The position numbers were made by a program, and so were the translations under genes. The notes under the pieces were generated by a model. The model saw nothing but the letters and a program-made list of their open reading frames with translations. It was not told the origin of the DNA and searched no databases. A DNA stretch of 25,110 bases from DATGFK01 sp040007395 (GTDB lineage Bacteria > Chloroflexota > Anaerolineae > Aggregatilineales > UBA2796), in NCBI GenBank assembly GCA_040007395.1, contig JBDTVG010000048.1, forward strand, positions 1 to 25,110, in the 5' to 3' direction. Shown in pieces: positions 1 to 7,275 of the stretch (positions within the stretch are counted from its first letter, which is position 1; each line of letters starts with the position of its first letter).

Positions 1-306
1 GTAGCCAACCAGAATAAAGAGTGGCAGCAGAATACTGGCTCCCGTTACTCGTGCGGCGGTAGCGGGGCGCAAAAGGTTCACCACATTCAGCCCCAACGTG
101 ATCAAGAACACTGGCACTATGATCAATAGGCCACCCATCGTGGGCGTACCTTCTTTGGACTTCTGCCATTCGGGGCTGTCGGCGCGCTGGCTCTGACCGA
201 TCTTGAGTCGTCGCAAGATCTCGACCAGCGGGCCACCCCAGATCACGGTCAGGAGAAAAGTTACACCACCGAGGGTCAGGGCAAAAGGAAGCGGGTTAAC
301 AATCAT
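1..306 (-). CDS. mraY: MraY, phospho-N-acetylmuramoyl-pentapeptide transferase (N-terminal part, cut by window edge)
   Basis: MraY is the membrane enzyme that moves phospho-MurNAc-pentapeptide from UDP to undecaprenyl phosphate to make lipid I. The 102 visible codons start at ATG 306 and run off the left edge without a stop. A first hydrophobic segment covers residues about 5-24. The cytoplasmic loop carries the family signature KEGTPTMGG at about residues 51-59, followed by a second hydrophobic stretch (GLLIIVPVFLITLGL). The gene lies 36 nt downstream of ftsI on the same strand, as in division/cell-wall clusters. No clear SD precedes the ATG, so translation may be coupled to ftsI or the start may differ slightly. 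The identification rests on the signature and the neighbour. Confidence 0.93.
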   Translation of the reverse strand, partial: MIVNPLPFALTLGGVTFLLTVIWGGPLVEILRRLKIGQSQRADSPEWQKSKEGTPTMGGLLIIVPVFLITLGLNVVNLLRPATAARVTGASILLPLFILVGY

Positions 307-342
307 AGTGTCTGTCGGCAATCGTTATAGGGTGTCATCGCG

Positions 343-2085
343 CTAACTTCCGCCAATCTCTACAGTGGTTCCGCCCTGTGCTTGAAGGGCGCGGCGTTGG
401 TCATCAGTCGGAATATTCATGATCACCACGAGGCGCTTGACCAGTTTGGCAAAGGCAGGTGCAGCGGTTTCGCTGGCATATTTATTACTGACCTTTTCGA
501 GCTTGATCAAGATGCTAACGCGGGGTTCGTCGGCGGGCAAAAAGCCGAGAAAGGTCGCATTTTGCAGTTCTGGTTCATAGCCTTCGGCACAGCTTGCACA
601 AGGGATCTGGGCGGTTCCGGTTTTGCCTGCGATGGTATAGCCCGGTACAGCAGCCTTGAGACCTTCGCCTCCCGGCTTGACGACTTTAACCATAATATCG
701 GTCATGATCTTCGCAGTTTGCGCCGAGATTGGGGTACGCCCCGCAATCGGAATCGCCGGGATCACATGACCGCCTTCGATGGTTTTGAGACGGATATGCG
801 GCTGCATGATCTGTCCCTTGTTGGCAATCGCATTAGCGAAGGTCAACATTTGCAAGGGTGTAACCGCCATCCCCTGCCCAAAACTGTTCGTGGCAAGGTC
901 TGCGTCACTCCAATAAATGTCGCCGGGTTTGCGGAAAACACCGGAGGCTTCACCTTCCAGATCAATGCCGGTACGCTGTCCGACTCCAAAATCGTACAGC
1001 CCTTTGTAGAAGATCGTTGCGCCCATTGCTTCTACGGCAAGATGCGAAGTCCCGATATTCCACGAATGCACGAACACATCCACAAAATTCTGCGACCCAT
1101 GTCCCGCCCGATCCCAGTTGTAAATGGCCCGTCCACCGACAATATAGGGGCTACCGTCATAGTATGTCCAGTCGGGTGTGACTTTGCCGGATTGCAAAGC
1201 TACCGACCCAGTAACGATCTTGAACACTGACCCCGGCTCATATTGGTCACTGACCGCCGGATTACGCATATCGTCGGCGTTGACCTTGTAATAGGAGTTG
1301 GGATCGAAGGTCGGGTACGAGGCCATCGCCAAAATCTCGCCGTTGCGCGGGTCCATAATGATCAGGCTGCCTCTGGTCGCGCCGTATTTAGTGATAGCAT
1401 CTTGTAGTTCCGTTTCGGCAAGATACTGAATGCTGCGATCAATCGTCAGCACAATATCGCGTCCCGGCGGCGGGAGATCGCTCTGATTTACTTCAAATGG
1501 GATGGCACTGTTGGTTACGCCGCGCACCTGTCCGGCAAGATCGGAATTGTAGCCGCCTTCTATACCAACATAGCCGCGCCGGAGATCCCCATCGCCGCCG
1601 ACAAAGCCGATAATCTGTGCAGCAAGGCTGCCCTGCGGATAGATGCGCTGCGGTACAGGTTCAGAGTTCGCGCCGAGCAAATTCAGCTTGGCGACTTTCT
1701 GGGCTACGTCGGCTTCTACGGGGCCAGTCAGTAGTACATACTGCGAGTCGTTATTGATCAGTTTGAAGATCCGTGCTTCATCATCGCCCAGTGCAAGCGC
1801 CAGATCGTGCGCCGCTTTGACCTTATCGGTGATGTAGTTGGGGCTAACCGAGATCCGATACTGCATCTGGTTGCCTGCTAACAGTTCGCCATTCCGATCA
1901 AAGATTCGTCCCCGATCCGGGATCAGGTCGCGCAGTTGGTGATAGCTGCTGTTGCCCTCGTTTTCCAGATAAGTCGCTGCCTCAGATTGGAACGGAAACG
2001 AAGCGATCCGTAGCAGCAACAGGCCGCCAATCACAACCAATATAACGGTGAGCATCGACAATCGGCGGTTAAGAGTCGCTTTCAT
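343..2085 (-). CDS. ftsI: FtsI/PBP2-type peptidoglycan D,D-transpeptidase
   Basis: A class B penicillin-binding protein that cross-links septal peptidoglycan; 580 aa, a normal length. A short cytoplasmic tail and one membrane anchor (about residues 11-27) precede the dimerisation domain (about 50-200, with the RGRIFDRNG motif at 58-66) and the transpeptidase domain. All three active-site motifs are present: SVFK with nucleophile Ser286, SWN at 341-343 and KTGTA at 488-492. There is no PASTA domain after the catalytic domain. Cys496 and Cys499 just after the KTG motif are a small oddity. A GGGAG SD lies 9 nt before the ATG. The gene lies 15 nt after the FtsL-like gene and just before mraY, which supports FtsI rather than an elongation PBP2. 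A long antisense reading frame inside the gene is only a codon-bias shadow. Confidence 0.94.
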   Translation of the reverse strand: MKATLNRRLSMLTVILVVIGGLLLLRIASFPFQSEAATYLENEGNSSYHQLRDLIPDRGRIFDRNGELLAGNQMQYRISVSPNYITDKVKAAHDLALALGDDEARIFKLINNDSQYVLLTGPVEADVAQKVAKLNLLGANSEPVPQRIYPQGSLAAQIIGFVGGDGDLRRGYVGIEGGYNSDLAGQVRGVTNSAIPFEVNQSDLPPPGRDIVLTIDRSIQYLAETELQDAITKYGATRGSLIIMDPRNGEILAMASYPTFDPNSYYKVNADDMRNPAVSDQYEPGSVFKIVTGSVALQSGKVTPDWTYYDGSPYIVGGRAIYNWDRAGHGSQNFVDVFVHSWNIGTSHLAVEAMGATIFYKGLYDFGVGQRTGIDLEGEASGVFRKPGDIYWSDADLATNSFGQGMAVTPLQMLTFANAIANKGQIMQPHIRLKTIEGGHVIPAIPIAGRTPISAQTAKIMTDIMVKVVKPGGEGLKAAVPGYTIAGKTGTAQIPCASCAEGYEPELQNATFLGFLPADEPRVSILIKLEKVSNKYASETAAPAFAKLVKRLVVIMNIPTDDQRRALQAQGGTTVEIGGS

Positions 2086-2100
2086 TTAATTAGACTCCCA

Positions 2101-2583
2101 TTATGGCGCGGGGGTAGGTCGGCCTGCCCACGCCTCGAACTGCTTAACCAGCGTATTCCACTGCTGCTGGGCAAAGCCGTTGAACGTTTCATCGTACACA
2201 TATTTCGGTTCGGCGGTAACTTCGGGAGTCGCCGTTGCCCGCACCGGAGAATAACCGTTGATCACCAGATAGTCGAGACGGTCTGAGCCAACCGGAACAA
2301 AGCCCAACGCTTGAGCGCGACCTCGCAGCGTTGAGATGTTGCGGCGCAGCGCGATGTCGGCGGCGATGTCCTCATTGGCACGTTGCAAATAGTCGCGGGT
2401 TGCCGAAAGCTGGAAACGCTGCTGGCCTATCGTGGCAGTCGTCGTTGCCTGTGCCAGATACAGTGATCCAATGATGATCGCCATCACCAACAGCAGCGCA
2501 ATAATGGCGGCGGTCTGCGTCTGGGGTCGCAACGGGAGTTGCGGTACAGCTTGTTGAAGCGATGTAGGTTTCTTCTCTGTCAT
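2101..2583 (-). CDS. ftsL: FtsL-like single-pass division protein
   Basis: A 160-aa bitopic protein: cytoplasmic N-terminus (1-24), one membrane helix (about 25-45), then a heptad-like segment (about 52-92) ending in ALGFVPVGSDRLDYLVING. That ending resembles the 'LGM(V)..P' element of FtsL/DivIC proteins. A proline-rich tail of about 50 residues follows and is longer than in typical FtsL. In the family, FtsL scaffolds the FtsQLB/FtsWI complex at the septum. The call rests on topology and on position directly before ftsI, since FtsL sequences diverge strongly. ATG 2583 was chosen over an in-frame GTG at 2604 because AGGA lies 7 nt upstream of the ATG. rsmH and mraZ, the usual upstream neighbours, are absent, so this is a partial cluster. 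Confidence 0.72.
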   Translation of the reverse strand: MTEKKPTSLQQAVPQLPLRPQTQTAAIIALLLVMAIIIGSLYLAQATTTATIGQQRFQLSATRDYLQRANEDIAADIALRRNISTLRGRAQALGFVPVGSDRLDYLVINGYSPVRATATPEVTAEPKYVYDETFNGFAQQQWNTLVKQFEAWAGRPTPAP

Positions 2584-2605
2584 AATAATCCTACTGCCCA
2601 ACACA

Positions 2606-2617
2606 ATAAACGTTTAT
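2606..2617. promoter_or_regulatory. Perfect 12-bp palindrome upstream of ftsL
   Basis: ATAAACGTTTAT is self-complementary and lies 22 nt before the ftsL-like ATG. Its place in the 5' region suggests an operator or promoter-proximal element. No confident -35/-10 pair was found around it, and an AT-rich palindrome can arise by chance. Confidence 0.3.
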
Positions 2618-2740
2618 CAAAAGTAGGGTGCATGAGTGATAGATCAACCGCAGACTACTATACCAGCGGATCGCTAAACTGCGCGAGTATTTGCTAAGGC
2701 ATGATAACCTATCCTCAGTCACATTTCGCCGTATAACAGC

Positions 2741-2765
2741 AACGGCGACCTTGCGAGTCGCCGTT
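2741..2765. terminator. GC-rich hairpin between the DUF5679 gene and the ftsL cluster
   Basis: AACGGCGAC pairs with GTCGCCGTT around a 7-nt loop, a perfect 9-bp stem. It lies 48 nt downstream of the minus-strand DUF5679 stop and upstream of ftsL, so it probably ends the DUF5679 transcript. The U-tract on the minus side is poor, so the termination function is only moderately supported. Confidence 0.5.
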
Positions 2766-2812
2766 TACTTGGATTAATCAAATTTGAGTACAGGCCGAAG
2801 ACAAGAGACAGC

Positions 2813-2977
2813 CTATTTGGCGTGTTTCTTGGCTTCTTCTGCCGAGAGAAATTTGTTCATCTTGGTGCTGCACACCGGGCAAGTTCCCTTTGCCATGGTG
2901 CGTCCGTTGCTGGCTGTCGCATAGGTTACGTCGTTCATCTCGCGAGTTGCCTTACACTTTACACAGTAGCCTTGCAT
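2813..2977 (-). CDS. DUF5679 small zinc-ribbon protein
   Basis: A 54-aa protein beginning MQGYCVKCKATREM, with a second knuckle CPVC. Cys5, Cys8, Cys33 and Cys36 would bind one zinc. The N-terminal YCVKCKATREM and the middle GRTMAKGTCPVC match the DUF5679 family, a short zinc-ribbon domain of unknown function that I recall from bacteria and archaea. The C-terminus is a short basic, lysine-rich helix. AAGGAG lies 8 nt before the ATG, an excellent SD that fixes the start. The gene is flanked by hairpins at 2741-2765 and 3076-3114 and looks monocistronic. Its molecular role is unknown. Confidence 0.88.
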   Translation of the reverse strand: MQGYCVKCKATREMNDVTYATASNGRTMAKGTCPVCSTKMNKFLSAEEAKKHAK

Positions 2978-3075
2978 AATCGATTCTCCTTACACTTAAG
3001 AGTTAAAACAGAACCTTCGTTCTGATAATAAACATAGTACTACATTTAGGCAGGCGGTGCAAGTGACTAGCAGCG

Positions 3076-3114
3076 AAAAAACGTGGCTTGCCTATATATT
3101 AGGCCACGTTTTTT
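3076..3114 (-). terminator. Strong rho-independent terminator downstream of the FHA gene
   Basis: AAAAAACGTGGC pairs perfectly with GCCACGTTTTTT over 12 bp, with a loop of about 15 nt. The A/T ends give a six-base T-run in either direction, so it could work on both strands. On the minus strand it lies 84 nt after the FHA gene stop, insulating the DUF5679 gene from it. Confidence 0.85.
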
Positions 3115-3197
3115 GGCGAGGATCTCTGCAAGGTTTACATTTTCAAAGGCATAAAGGTTGTGCTCAAGCCCTGCAATAACCTTGATCGGTCAACGGG

Positions 3198-3704
3198 TTA
3201 GATAAAGTAAACTTTTAGGCGTAATTTGCCAAGTTCTATCAGATCCCCGTCGTGGATCTGGTGAGCTTCGCCTGTCCGCACAGCGATCCCGTTGACCCGC
3301 GTCCCGTTGACACTGCCCATTTCTAGCACAAATACCTGATCGCTTTCAAAGAACAGATCGGCGTGGTTGCGTGACACGCCTCTATCGGCTGCATCATAGG
3401 GGGTTAGGTCAATGGTGGGCTGCCACCCGGAGCTAGGATCGGCACGTCCCAATAGAATATGCCCTTCGGTTTTGCGGGTAAGCTTTTTATTCACATCGAG
3501 CAAATCAAGGGTCACAAAACGTGACTGGTGTAAGTAGCCAGTCCCCGGTTTGGGATAGCTAAGTGGTGCGGTAGGCGACTTGATAGTTGCGAAGCTGCGG
3601 GTCTGGTGTCGCGCCAGATCGGAAAGCGTGATTAGTTGTCGTCCACAGTGTTCGCACAGAAGTAGCCCCGGCATGTTTTGTTTGCCACAATATGGGCAGA
3701 TCAT
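3198..3704 (-). CDS. Zinc-ribbon plus FHA-domain protein
   Basis: A 168-aa cytosolic protein with two modules. Residues 1-22 form a zinc ribbon with Cys3, Cys6, Cys17 and Cys20. Residues about 80-166 form a forkhead-associated domain with the conserved GR (86-87), the SRNH phosphothreonine-contacting element (111-114) and N133-G134. FHA domains bind phosphothreonine peptides, so the protein is probably a reader of Ser/Thr kinase signalling, though no kinase lies in the window. ATG 3704 was chosen because GAGA lies 8 nt upstream and a promoter at 3764-3792 leaves a leader of about 50 nt. An in-frame TTG at 3731 would add nine residues. The gene is monocistronic, ending at the terminator at 3076-3114. 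Confidence 0.88.
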   Translation of the reverse strand: MICPYCGKQNMPGLLLCEHCGRQLITLSDLARHQTRSFATIKSPTAPLSYPKPGTGYLHQSRFVTLDLLDVNKKLTRKTEGHILLGRADPSSGWQPTIDLTPYDAADRGVSRNHADLFFESDQVFVLEMGSVNGTRVNGIAVRTGEAHQIHDGDLIELGKLRLKVYFI

Positions 3705-3763
3705 ATATGAAAATTCTCGTACATCGGACAAAGCCAGATTATATATAAAAGTCTTGTACTATA

Positions 3764-3792
3764 ATTTTACGTGAAGCACAGTATTAAGTCAA
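3764..3792 (-). promoter_or_regulatory. Sigma70-type promoter of the FHA gene
   Basis: On the minus strand a -35 TTGACT (3787-3792) and a -10 TAAAAT (3764-3769) are separated by 17 nt. The predicted start near 3757 lies about 50 nt before ATG 3704. Confidence 0.6.
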
Positions 3793-3913
3793 TTAATGTG
3801 AGCAATAATTTAGATACGAGCGTGTATTGAGTTTTCATTGAGACAGAATTTCCCTCGATTTAGCATATAATTTGCATTGATGTAGTCAATTTTATTATTG
3901 GGTGAGGCACACG

Positions 3914-4163
3914 GTGAACGATATACCACCTACAGAAATCCATGTGCGCGATACAGGAGTACGCATTGCCACCGAACATCTGGCTCAGATTTTCAATCCG
4001 TTTTTCCGGGCAAACGAAGGCCAAGTGCGCGGCACAGGGTTAGGGCTTCGATTTCGAAAGCGATTGTCGATTTGCAGCCGGATTGCTCACTGTTGAGAGT
4101 ATGCCGTAGGGCGATAGCACGTTTACCTTCAAATTGGCAATGACAACCCCTAAAAAAGGGTAG
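3914..4163 (+). pseudogene. Decayed C-terminal end of a sensor histidine kinase (HATPase domain)
   Basis: Three reading frames in succession spell the end of a HATPase_c domain. Frame one gives VRDTGVRIATEHL (DTGxGI-type G1 box), then IFNPFFR (F box) and GTGLGL (G2 box) near 4030. The match then shifts to ISKAIVDLQPD in a second frame. It shifts again to VESMP, a stop, and GDSTFTFKLAM before the final stop at 4163. In an intact kinase these pieces are contiguous. The glycine of DTGxGI is Arg here. Everything upstream (dimerisation domain, H box, N box) is missing, so this is a truncated relic with at least two frameshifts and one nonsense codon. No response regulator lies nearby. Confidence 0.85.
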
Positions 4164-4184
4164 TCCTGTTTGCGTAATGTGCAT

Positions 4185-5060
4185 TTATCGGGCGGAGGGC
4201 AGCACCAAATAATCGTCTAGTAGCGGGTTGAGATGGATCAATATGTTGCAGGGCAGTAGCGAATTGCCATCGTTGGATTGCACTACCAAGCGCAAAGTGT
4301 AGTCACCGTGCCAATTTGTAAGTAGTAAGGAATCGGCCTGAGCAAGCAGCATCCCATCTTCAACGGGTTGGGAGACCTCGGAGATCAGTGTATACCATCG
4401 CAACCCGGTTCCGTTCCGACGGGGAGATGCTGAGGCAATCTGGATACTATAGCTCGCAAAGTCTTTGCCCGATGCTCGCCCCTTGATGCGGAACGGAACC
4501 CGGACTGTTGCGCCATCGGTAGGTTGATCGATGGACACATCGGGATTGGCACATGGCGAACTACTAACCGCAACAGGAAAGGCAGTTGAGTCAAGTGGTG
4601 AACTCAGTGTGCTCACCGGATTGGCGGGTTGGACAACAGGCGGGTTGCTATCTGGTTGCGAAAACTTGAGCATCCAGCACGAAAGAATCGTCAGCACCAG
4701 CGGGATCAGGAAAATATACGGTGGCTGTCGTCGCTGTCGTCGCTTCCACGCTGCGCGACTGGCCTCTGTATATGAACTCGTTCGGCTGGTGCCAAGCCCC
4801 GGCGACGGCTGAAGATAGGCCCGGCGGCGCTCATCATATTCTGTGCGTAAGGTCGGATCGGTCAGCGTATCGTAGGCATCGCGCACCCGCTGGAACTGAT
4901 CGTGTGCCCAACTGCTGCGGTCACGATTCAGATCCGGGTGAACTTCTTTGGCGCGTTGGCGGTAGGCGCGGTTAATCTCGGTGGGCACTGCGGAAGGCTG
5001 AACCCCCAGCACCGTATAAAAATCATTGGTGGGATCGTAGCGAAGTCTGGGTTTGGTCAT
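4185..5060 (-). CDS. Membrane-anchored J-domain protein with a C-terminal beta-rich domain
   Basis: A 291-aa protein. Residues about 11-80 are a J domain (DFYTVLGV, then HPD at 41-43, then AYDTLTDP and YDERRR), the module that stimulates Hsp70/DnaK ATPase. A basic linker (about 101-111) precedes one membrane helix (about 114-132). A low-complexity Pro/Ser/Val stretch leads to a C-terminal domain (about 173-278) with IDQPTDGATVRVPFRIKG and alternating hydrophobic strands, resembling Ig-like or Gmad2-type domains. By the positive-inside rule the J domain is cytosolic and the C-terminal domain lies outside. There is no Gly/Phe region, zinc finger or DnaJ substrate domain, so this is not canonical DnaJ. 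The start ATG opens directly into the J domain. A TATAAT-like element lies upstream at 5123-5128 without a good -35. Confidence 0.85.
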   Translation of the reverse strand: MTKPRLRYDPTNDFYTVLGVQPSAVPTEINRAYRQRAKEVHPDLNRDRSSWAHDQFQRVRDAYDTLTDPTLRTEYDERRRAYLQPSPGLGTSRTSSYTEASRAAWKRRQRRQPPYIFLIPLVLTILSCWMLKFSQPDSNPPVVQPANPVSTLSSPLDSTAFPVAVSSSPCANPDVSIDQPTDGATVRVPFRIKGRASGKDFASYSIQIASASPRRNGTGLRWYTLISEVSQPVEDGMLLAQADSLLLTNWHGDYTLRLVVQSNDGNSLLPCNILIHLNPLLDDYLVLPSAR

Positions 5061-5146
5061 GGTTTTAGTCGTTGCCGCGATCCTGAACCGTCTACTCTTG
5101 CACGAACGATAGCGTCTGGAGCATTATAGTGAGATAAGCTGGGTGA

Positions 5147-5581
5147 CTAGCCGCGCCGACGTTCGGCTTTGCGGAGTTCTTCGGGTTTCACTGTGAGCAA
5201 AACTGCTCCACAGTCACGGCACGCGACTGCATCCAACTTGGCAAGGCTGCGCCATGGGCGTAAAGCCAGCACCGAGTTAAGCCAGCGTAAGGTAATACGC
5301 TTGGGTGCAAAGTGGATCTGCTCGAATTTTTCGCCATAATCGACGATATAACCGTCCGCCAGATTTTTCGAGCCACAACGCACACATACGAATGCTTCGG
5401 GCGCATACGTATGTTCGACATGCGGCATCGGTTCGGGATACGCGCCGTTGCTGGGAACGACGGCATAATCCGTGGCTGTGTCTACAGCTTCATCTGCCGC
5501 TAAATCCTCTTCATCCAAACTCGGTACTTCTGGGAAGTCTTGCGGTTCTGGGTGAACAGGCTGTGTGGTCTGGGTTGACAT
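5147..5581 (-). CDS. Four-cysteine zinc-ribbon protein with acidic N-terminus
   Basis: A 144-aa protein of unknown function. The first 60 residues are acidic, proline-rich and probably disordered. A split zinc ribbon follows: CVRC (Cys66, Cys69) and CRDC (Cys121, Cys124), separated by a basic, aromatic segment. The tail is basic (KAERRRG). No membrane helix is present. ATG 5581 is preferred over a GTG two codons upstream because AAAGGA lies 9 nt before the ATG. A TATAAT element at 5619-5624 (minus) may be the -10, but no good -35 accompanies it. The J-domain gene starts 86 nt downstream and could be co-transcribed. The layout suggests a nucleic-acid or protein-binding role, but nothing more specific can be supported. 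Confidence 0.75.
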   Translation of the reverse strand: MSTQTTQPVHPEPQDFPEVPSLDEEDLAADEAVDTATDYAVVPSNGAYPEPMPHVEHTYAPEAFVCVRCGSKNLADGYIVDYGEKFEQIHFAPKRITLRWLNSVLALRPWRSLAKLDAVACRDCGAVLLTVKPEELRKAERRRG

Positions 5582-5792
5582 AAGCACTTATCCTTTGTGC
5601 GAAGCACTACCTCTACAAATTATACACTTGGTGCGCGATTCAGTGTTAGGGTAGGGGATCACGAGCATATTCCAGATCGCCCTATTTTATCACATTTTGC
5701 CCGTGCATTGCAGGGTTCACACAAAGCATCTTATGGCAAACGCATCACAATTCCTAGTTCTGCGTAAATCATCCTGAGCGTTACCTTTGGGT

Positions 5793-5825
5793 GACTTCAT
5801 CGTGTAGAATTCCACCTATGAAGTC
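5793..5825. promoter_or_regulatory. 8-bp inverted repeat around a -10-like element upstream of the AraC-type gene
   Basis: GACTTCAT (5793-5800) and ATGAAGTC (5818-5825) are perfect inverted arms, 17 nt apart. A TAGAAT -10-like hexamer (5805-5810) lies between them, and a partial third copy (ACTTCA) follows at about 5830-5835. The position, 50-90 nt before the AraC-type ATG, suits an autoregulatory operator. The rest of the 297-nt gap 5582-5878 shows nothing beyond the upstream region of the zinc-ribbon gene. Confidence 0.45.
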
Positions 5826-5878
5826 GATCACTTCAGTCAGAGAAATAATCCTTGTCAACACAAAAGGAACAGCCTAGC

Positions 5879-6571
5879 ATGGGTTTTATCACGGAGGATA
5901 GATTATCGGACTCGCCTTATGTGGAAACCATTACGCGAGGTCGAACTGTCGGCGAGGGATCTACTATTCGTCCCGCCGAGTCGCATTGGCACATGGTTAT
6001 CACGAAATATGAGGGCAACGTACAGCTATTGGTAGTCGGGTCACTGGCGACGGCTGGCGTGGTGTCGTGGGGCGACAGCGCCGAGATTCTATGGATTAAG
6101 TTTAAGCTCGGCACCTTTATGCCCCACCTGCCTGTCAGGCGCTTTTTGGATAAAGAGACTCCCTTGCCCAGAGCCGCTAGTCAATCCTTTTACCTAAAAG
6201 GATCTGCGTGGCAGTTCCCCGACTTTGAAAATGCTGATACCTTTGTAGATCGGCTCGTCCGCGACGAGATTTTGGTTCGCGATCCAGTCGTGAACGCCGT
6301 ATTACAAGGTCACTCACAAGCTATATCTCCACGCACCGTGCGCCATCGGTTCTTGCAAAGCACAGGCTTAACACAAACGCACATCCATCAGATCGAACGT
6401 GCTCAACGGGCAGCCACACTGCTACGGCAAGGCTGCACTATCCTCGATACCGTCTACGAGGCTGGTTACTTCGACCAACCGCATCTGACTAAAGCACTCA
6501 AGCAATGGGTCGGATACACCCCTGCCCAAATCGCCCACATGAGCCACTTGAGTTGGAGCACCTCTGAATAG
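5879..6571 (+). CDS. AraC-family transcriptional regulator
   Basis: A 230-aa regulator with a C-terminal double helix-turn-helix (about residues 149-221). The domain includes SPRTVRHRFLQSTGLTQTHIHQIERAQRA and the second-helix signature DTVYEAGYFDQPHLTKALKQWVGYTPAQ, typical of AraC proteins. The N-terminal half (about 1-120) is a beta-rich sensor of the kind found in AraC proteins with DUF6597-like N-termini; its ligand cannot be told. ATG 5879 was chosen over a TTG at 5852 because AAGGAA lies 9 nt upstream of the ATG and inside the longer frame. The VOC gene follows 85 nt downstream with its own promoter-like sequence. A local activator role is an inference from position. Confidence 0.85.
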   Translation: MGFITEDRLSDSPYVETITRGRTVGEGSTIRPAESHWHMVITKYEGNVQLLVVGSLATAGVVSWGDSAEILWIKFKLGTFMPHLPVRRFLDKETPLPRAASQSFYLKGSAWQFPDFENADTFVDRLVRDEILVRDPVVNAVLQGHSQAISPRTVRHRFLQSTGLTQTHIHQIERAQRAATLLRQGCTILDTVYEAGYFDQPHLTKALKQWVGYTPAQIAHMSHLSWSTSE

Positions 6572-6598
6572 CTTGCCGTTTCATACAATATCTTCTCC

Positions 6599-6626
6599 TT
6601 GAATTATGATACATTTGTTCTATAAA
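6599..6626 (+). promoter_or_regulatory. Promoter of the VOC gene
   Basis: TTGAAT (6599-6604) and TATAAA (6621-6626) are separated by 16 nt and lie about 30 nt before the VOC start codon. Confidence 0.5.
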
Positions 6627-6656
6627 CGTTCAATAACAATAGCTAAGGAGATCCCG

Positions 6657-7097
6657 ATGCAAAAAATCACCCCATTCTTGTGGTTCGACACTCAGGCGGA
6701 GGAGGCCATGAATTTTTATACCTCCATCTTCAAGAATTCAAAGGTTATCGATGTTTCGCGTAATGGCGAAACGGTCATGTCCACCACTTTCGAGCTTGAT
6801 GGACAAAGAGTTATGGCGTTAAACGCTGGGCCAGAATTCAAGTTCAACGAGGCCGTCTCGTTCTTCGTGAACTGCGAAACACAAGCCGAAGTCGATGAAC
6901 TGTGGGGAAAGCTCACCGACGGCGGTGAGGAAAGCCAGTGCGGTTGGCTCAAAGACAAATTTGGCTTGTCATGGCAGATCGTCCCCACTGCGTTAGGGCA
7001 ACTCTTGGGCAGCCCCGATCCTGAGAAATCACGCAGGGTGTTAGAGGCCATGCTCAAAATGAAGAAAATCGACATTGCTACTTTAGAGCAAGCGTAA
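6657..7097 (+). CDS. VOC-family (PhnB-like) protein
   Basis: A 146-aa glyoxalase/vicinal-oxygen-chelate fold protein. It opens with MQKITPFLWFDTQAEEAMNF and ends with a second half containing GGEESQCGWLKDKFGLSWQIVP, the pattern of the PhnB/'3-demethylubiquinone 3-methyltransferase-like' branch of VOC proteins. Such proteins often work as small-molecule-binding or metal-dependent enzymes, but most of this branch has no assigned reaction. AAGGAG lies 6 nt before the ATG and fixes the start; a longer in-frame extension to 6606 is not needed. A hairpin at 7116-7143 ends the unit before arsR. Association with AraC and ArsR/AHSA1 genes is common for this branch. Confidence 0.88.
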   Translation: MQKITPFLWFDTQAEEAMNFYTSIFKNSKVIDVSRNGETVMSTTFELDGQRVMALNAGPEFKFNEAVSFFVNCETQAEVDELWGKLTDGGEESQCGWLKDKFGLSWQIVPTALGQLLGSPDPEKSRRVLEAMLKMKKIDIATLEQA

Positions 7098-7115
7098 CTG
7101 CCACTTCGTATTTTG

Positions 7116-7143
7116 TAGGGGAGATCGCATAGAGTCTCCCCTA
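7116..7143 (+). terminator. Hairpin after the VOC gene
   Basis: TAGGGGAGA and TCTCCCCTA form a perfect 9-bp stem with a 10-nt loop, 19 nt after the VOC stop. The following sequence is pyrimidine-rich (AATCTTTCCCCC) rather than a clean T-run, so it is a moderate terminator. Confidence 0.6.
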
Positions 7144-7210
7144 ATCTTTCCCCCTAATCCCAATTCCGATTGCGCCCCGCTATAGGTATCCAATTCTACC
7201 TGTCTATCTA

Positions 7211-7233
7211 AACAATTATATGCGATAATTGTT
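7211..7233. promoter_or_regulatory. Candidate operator: 9-bp perfect inverted repeat before the arsR promoter
   Basis: AACAATTAT and ATAATTGTT are perfect inverted arms around a 5-nt centre (ATGCG). The site ends 7 nt before the -35. A second palindrome, GTTATATAAC (7231-7240), overlaps it and abuts the -35. ArsR proteins are dimers that bind such repeats near their own promoter, so an autoregulatory operator is the simplest reading. Confidence 0.6.
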
Positions 7234-7240
7234 ATATAAC

Positions 7241-7269
7241 TTGACAAGCATATATATAAATGGTACACT
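7241..7269 (+). promoter_or_regulatory. Strong sigma70 promoter giving a leaderless arsR transcript
   Basis: TTGACA (7241-7246) and TACACT (7264-7269) are 17 nt apart. The start codon ATG is at 7276, 6 nt after the -10, where transcription would begin, so no room is left for an SD. Confidence 0.75.
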
Positions 7270-7275
7270 TGTTCT

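Noticed and set aside
382..1230. Long open frame on the plus strand (282 codons)
   Set aside because: It is antisense to ftsI, whose three catalytic motifs are intact. No recognisable domain appears in the antisense product.
2822..3025. 67-codon plus-strand frame
   Set aside because: Opposite strand of the DUF5679 gene, which has an excellent SD and a family match.
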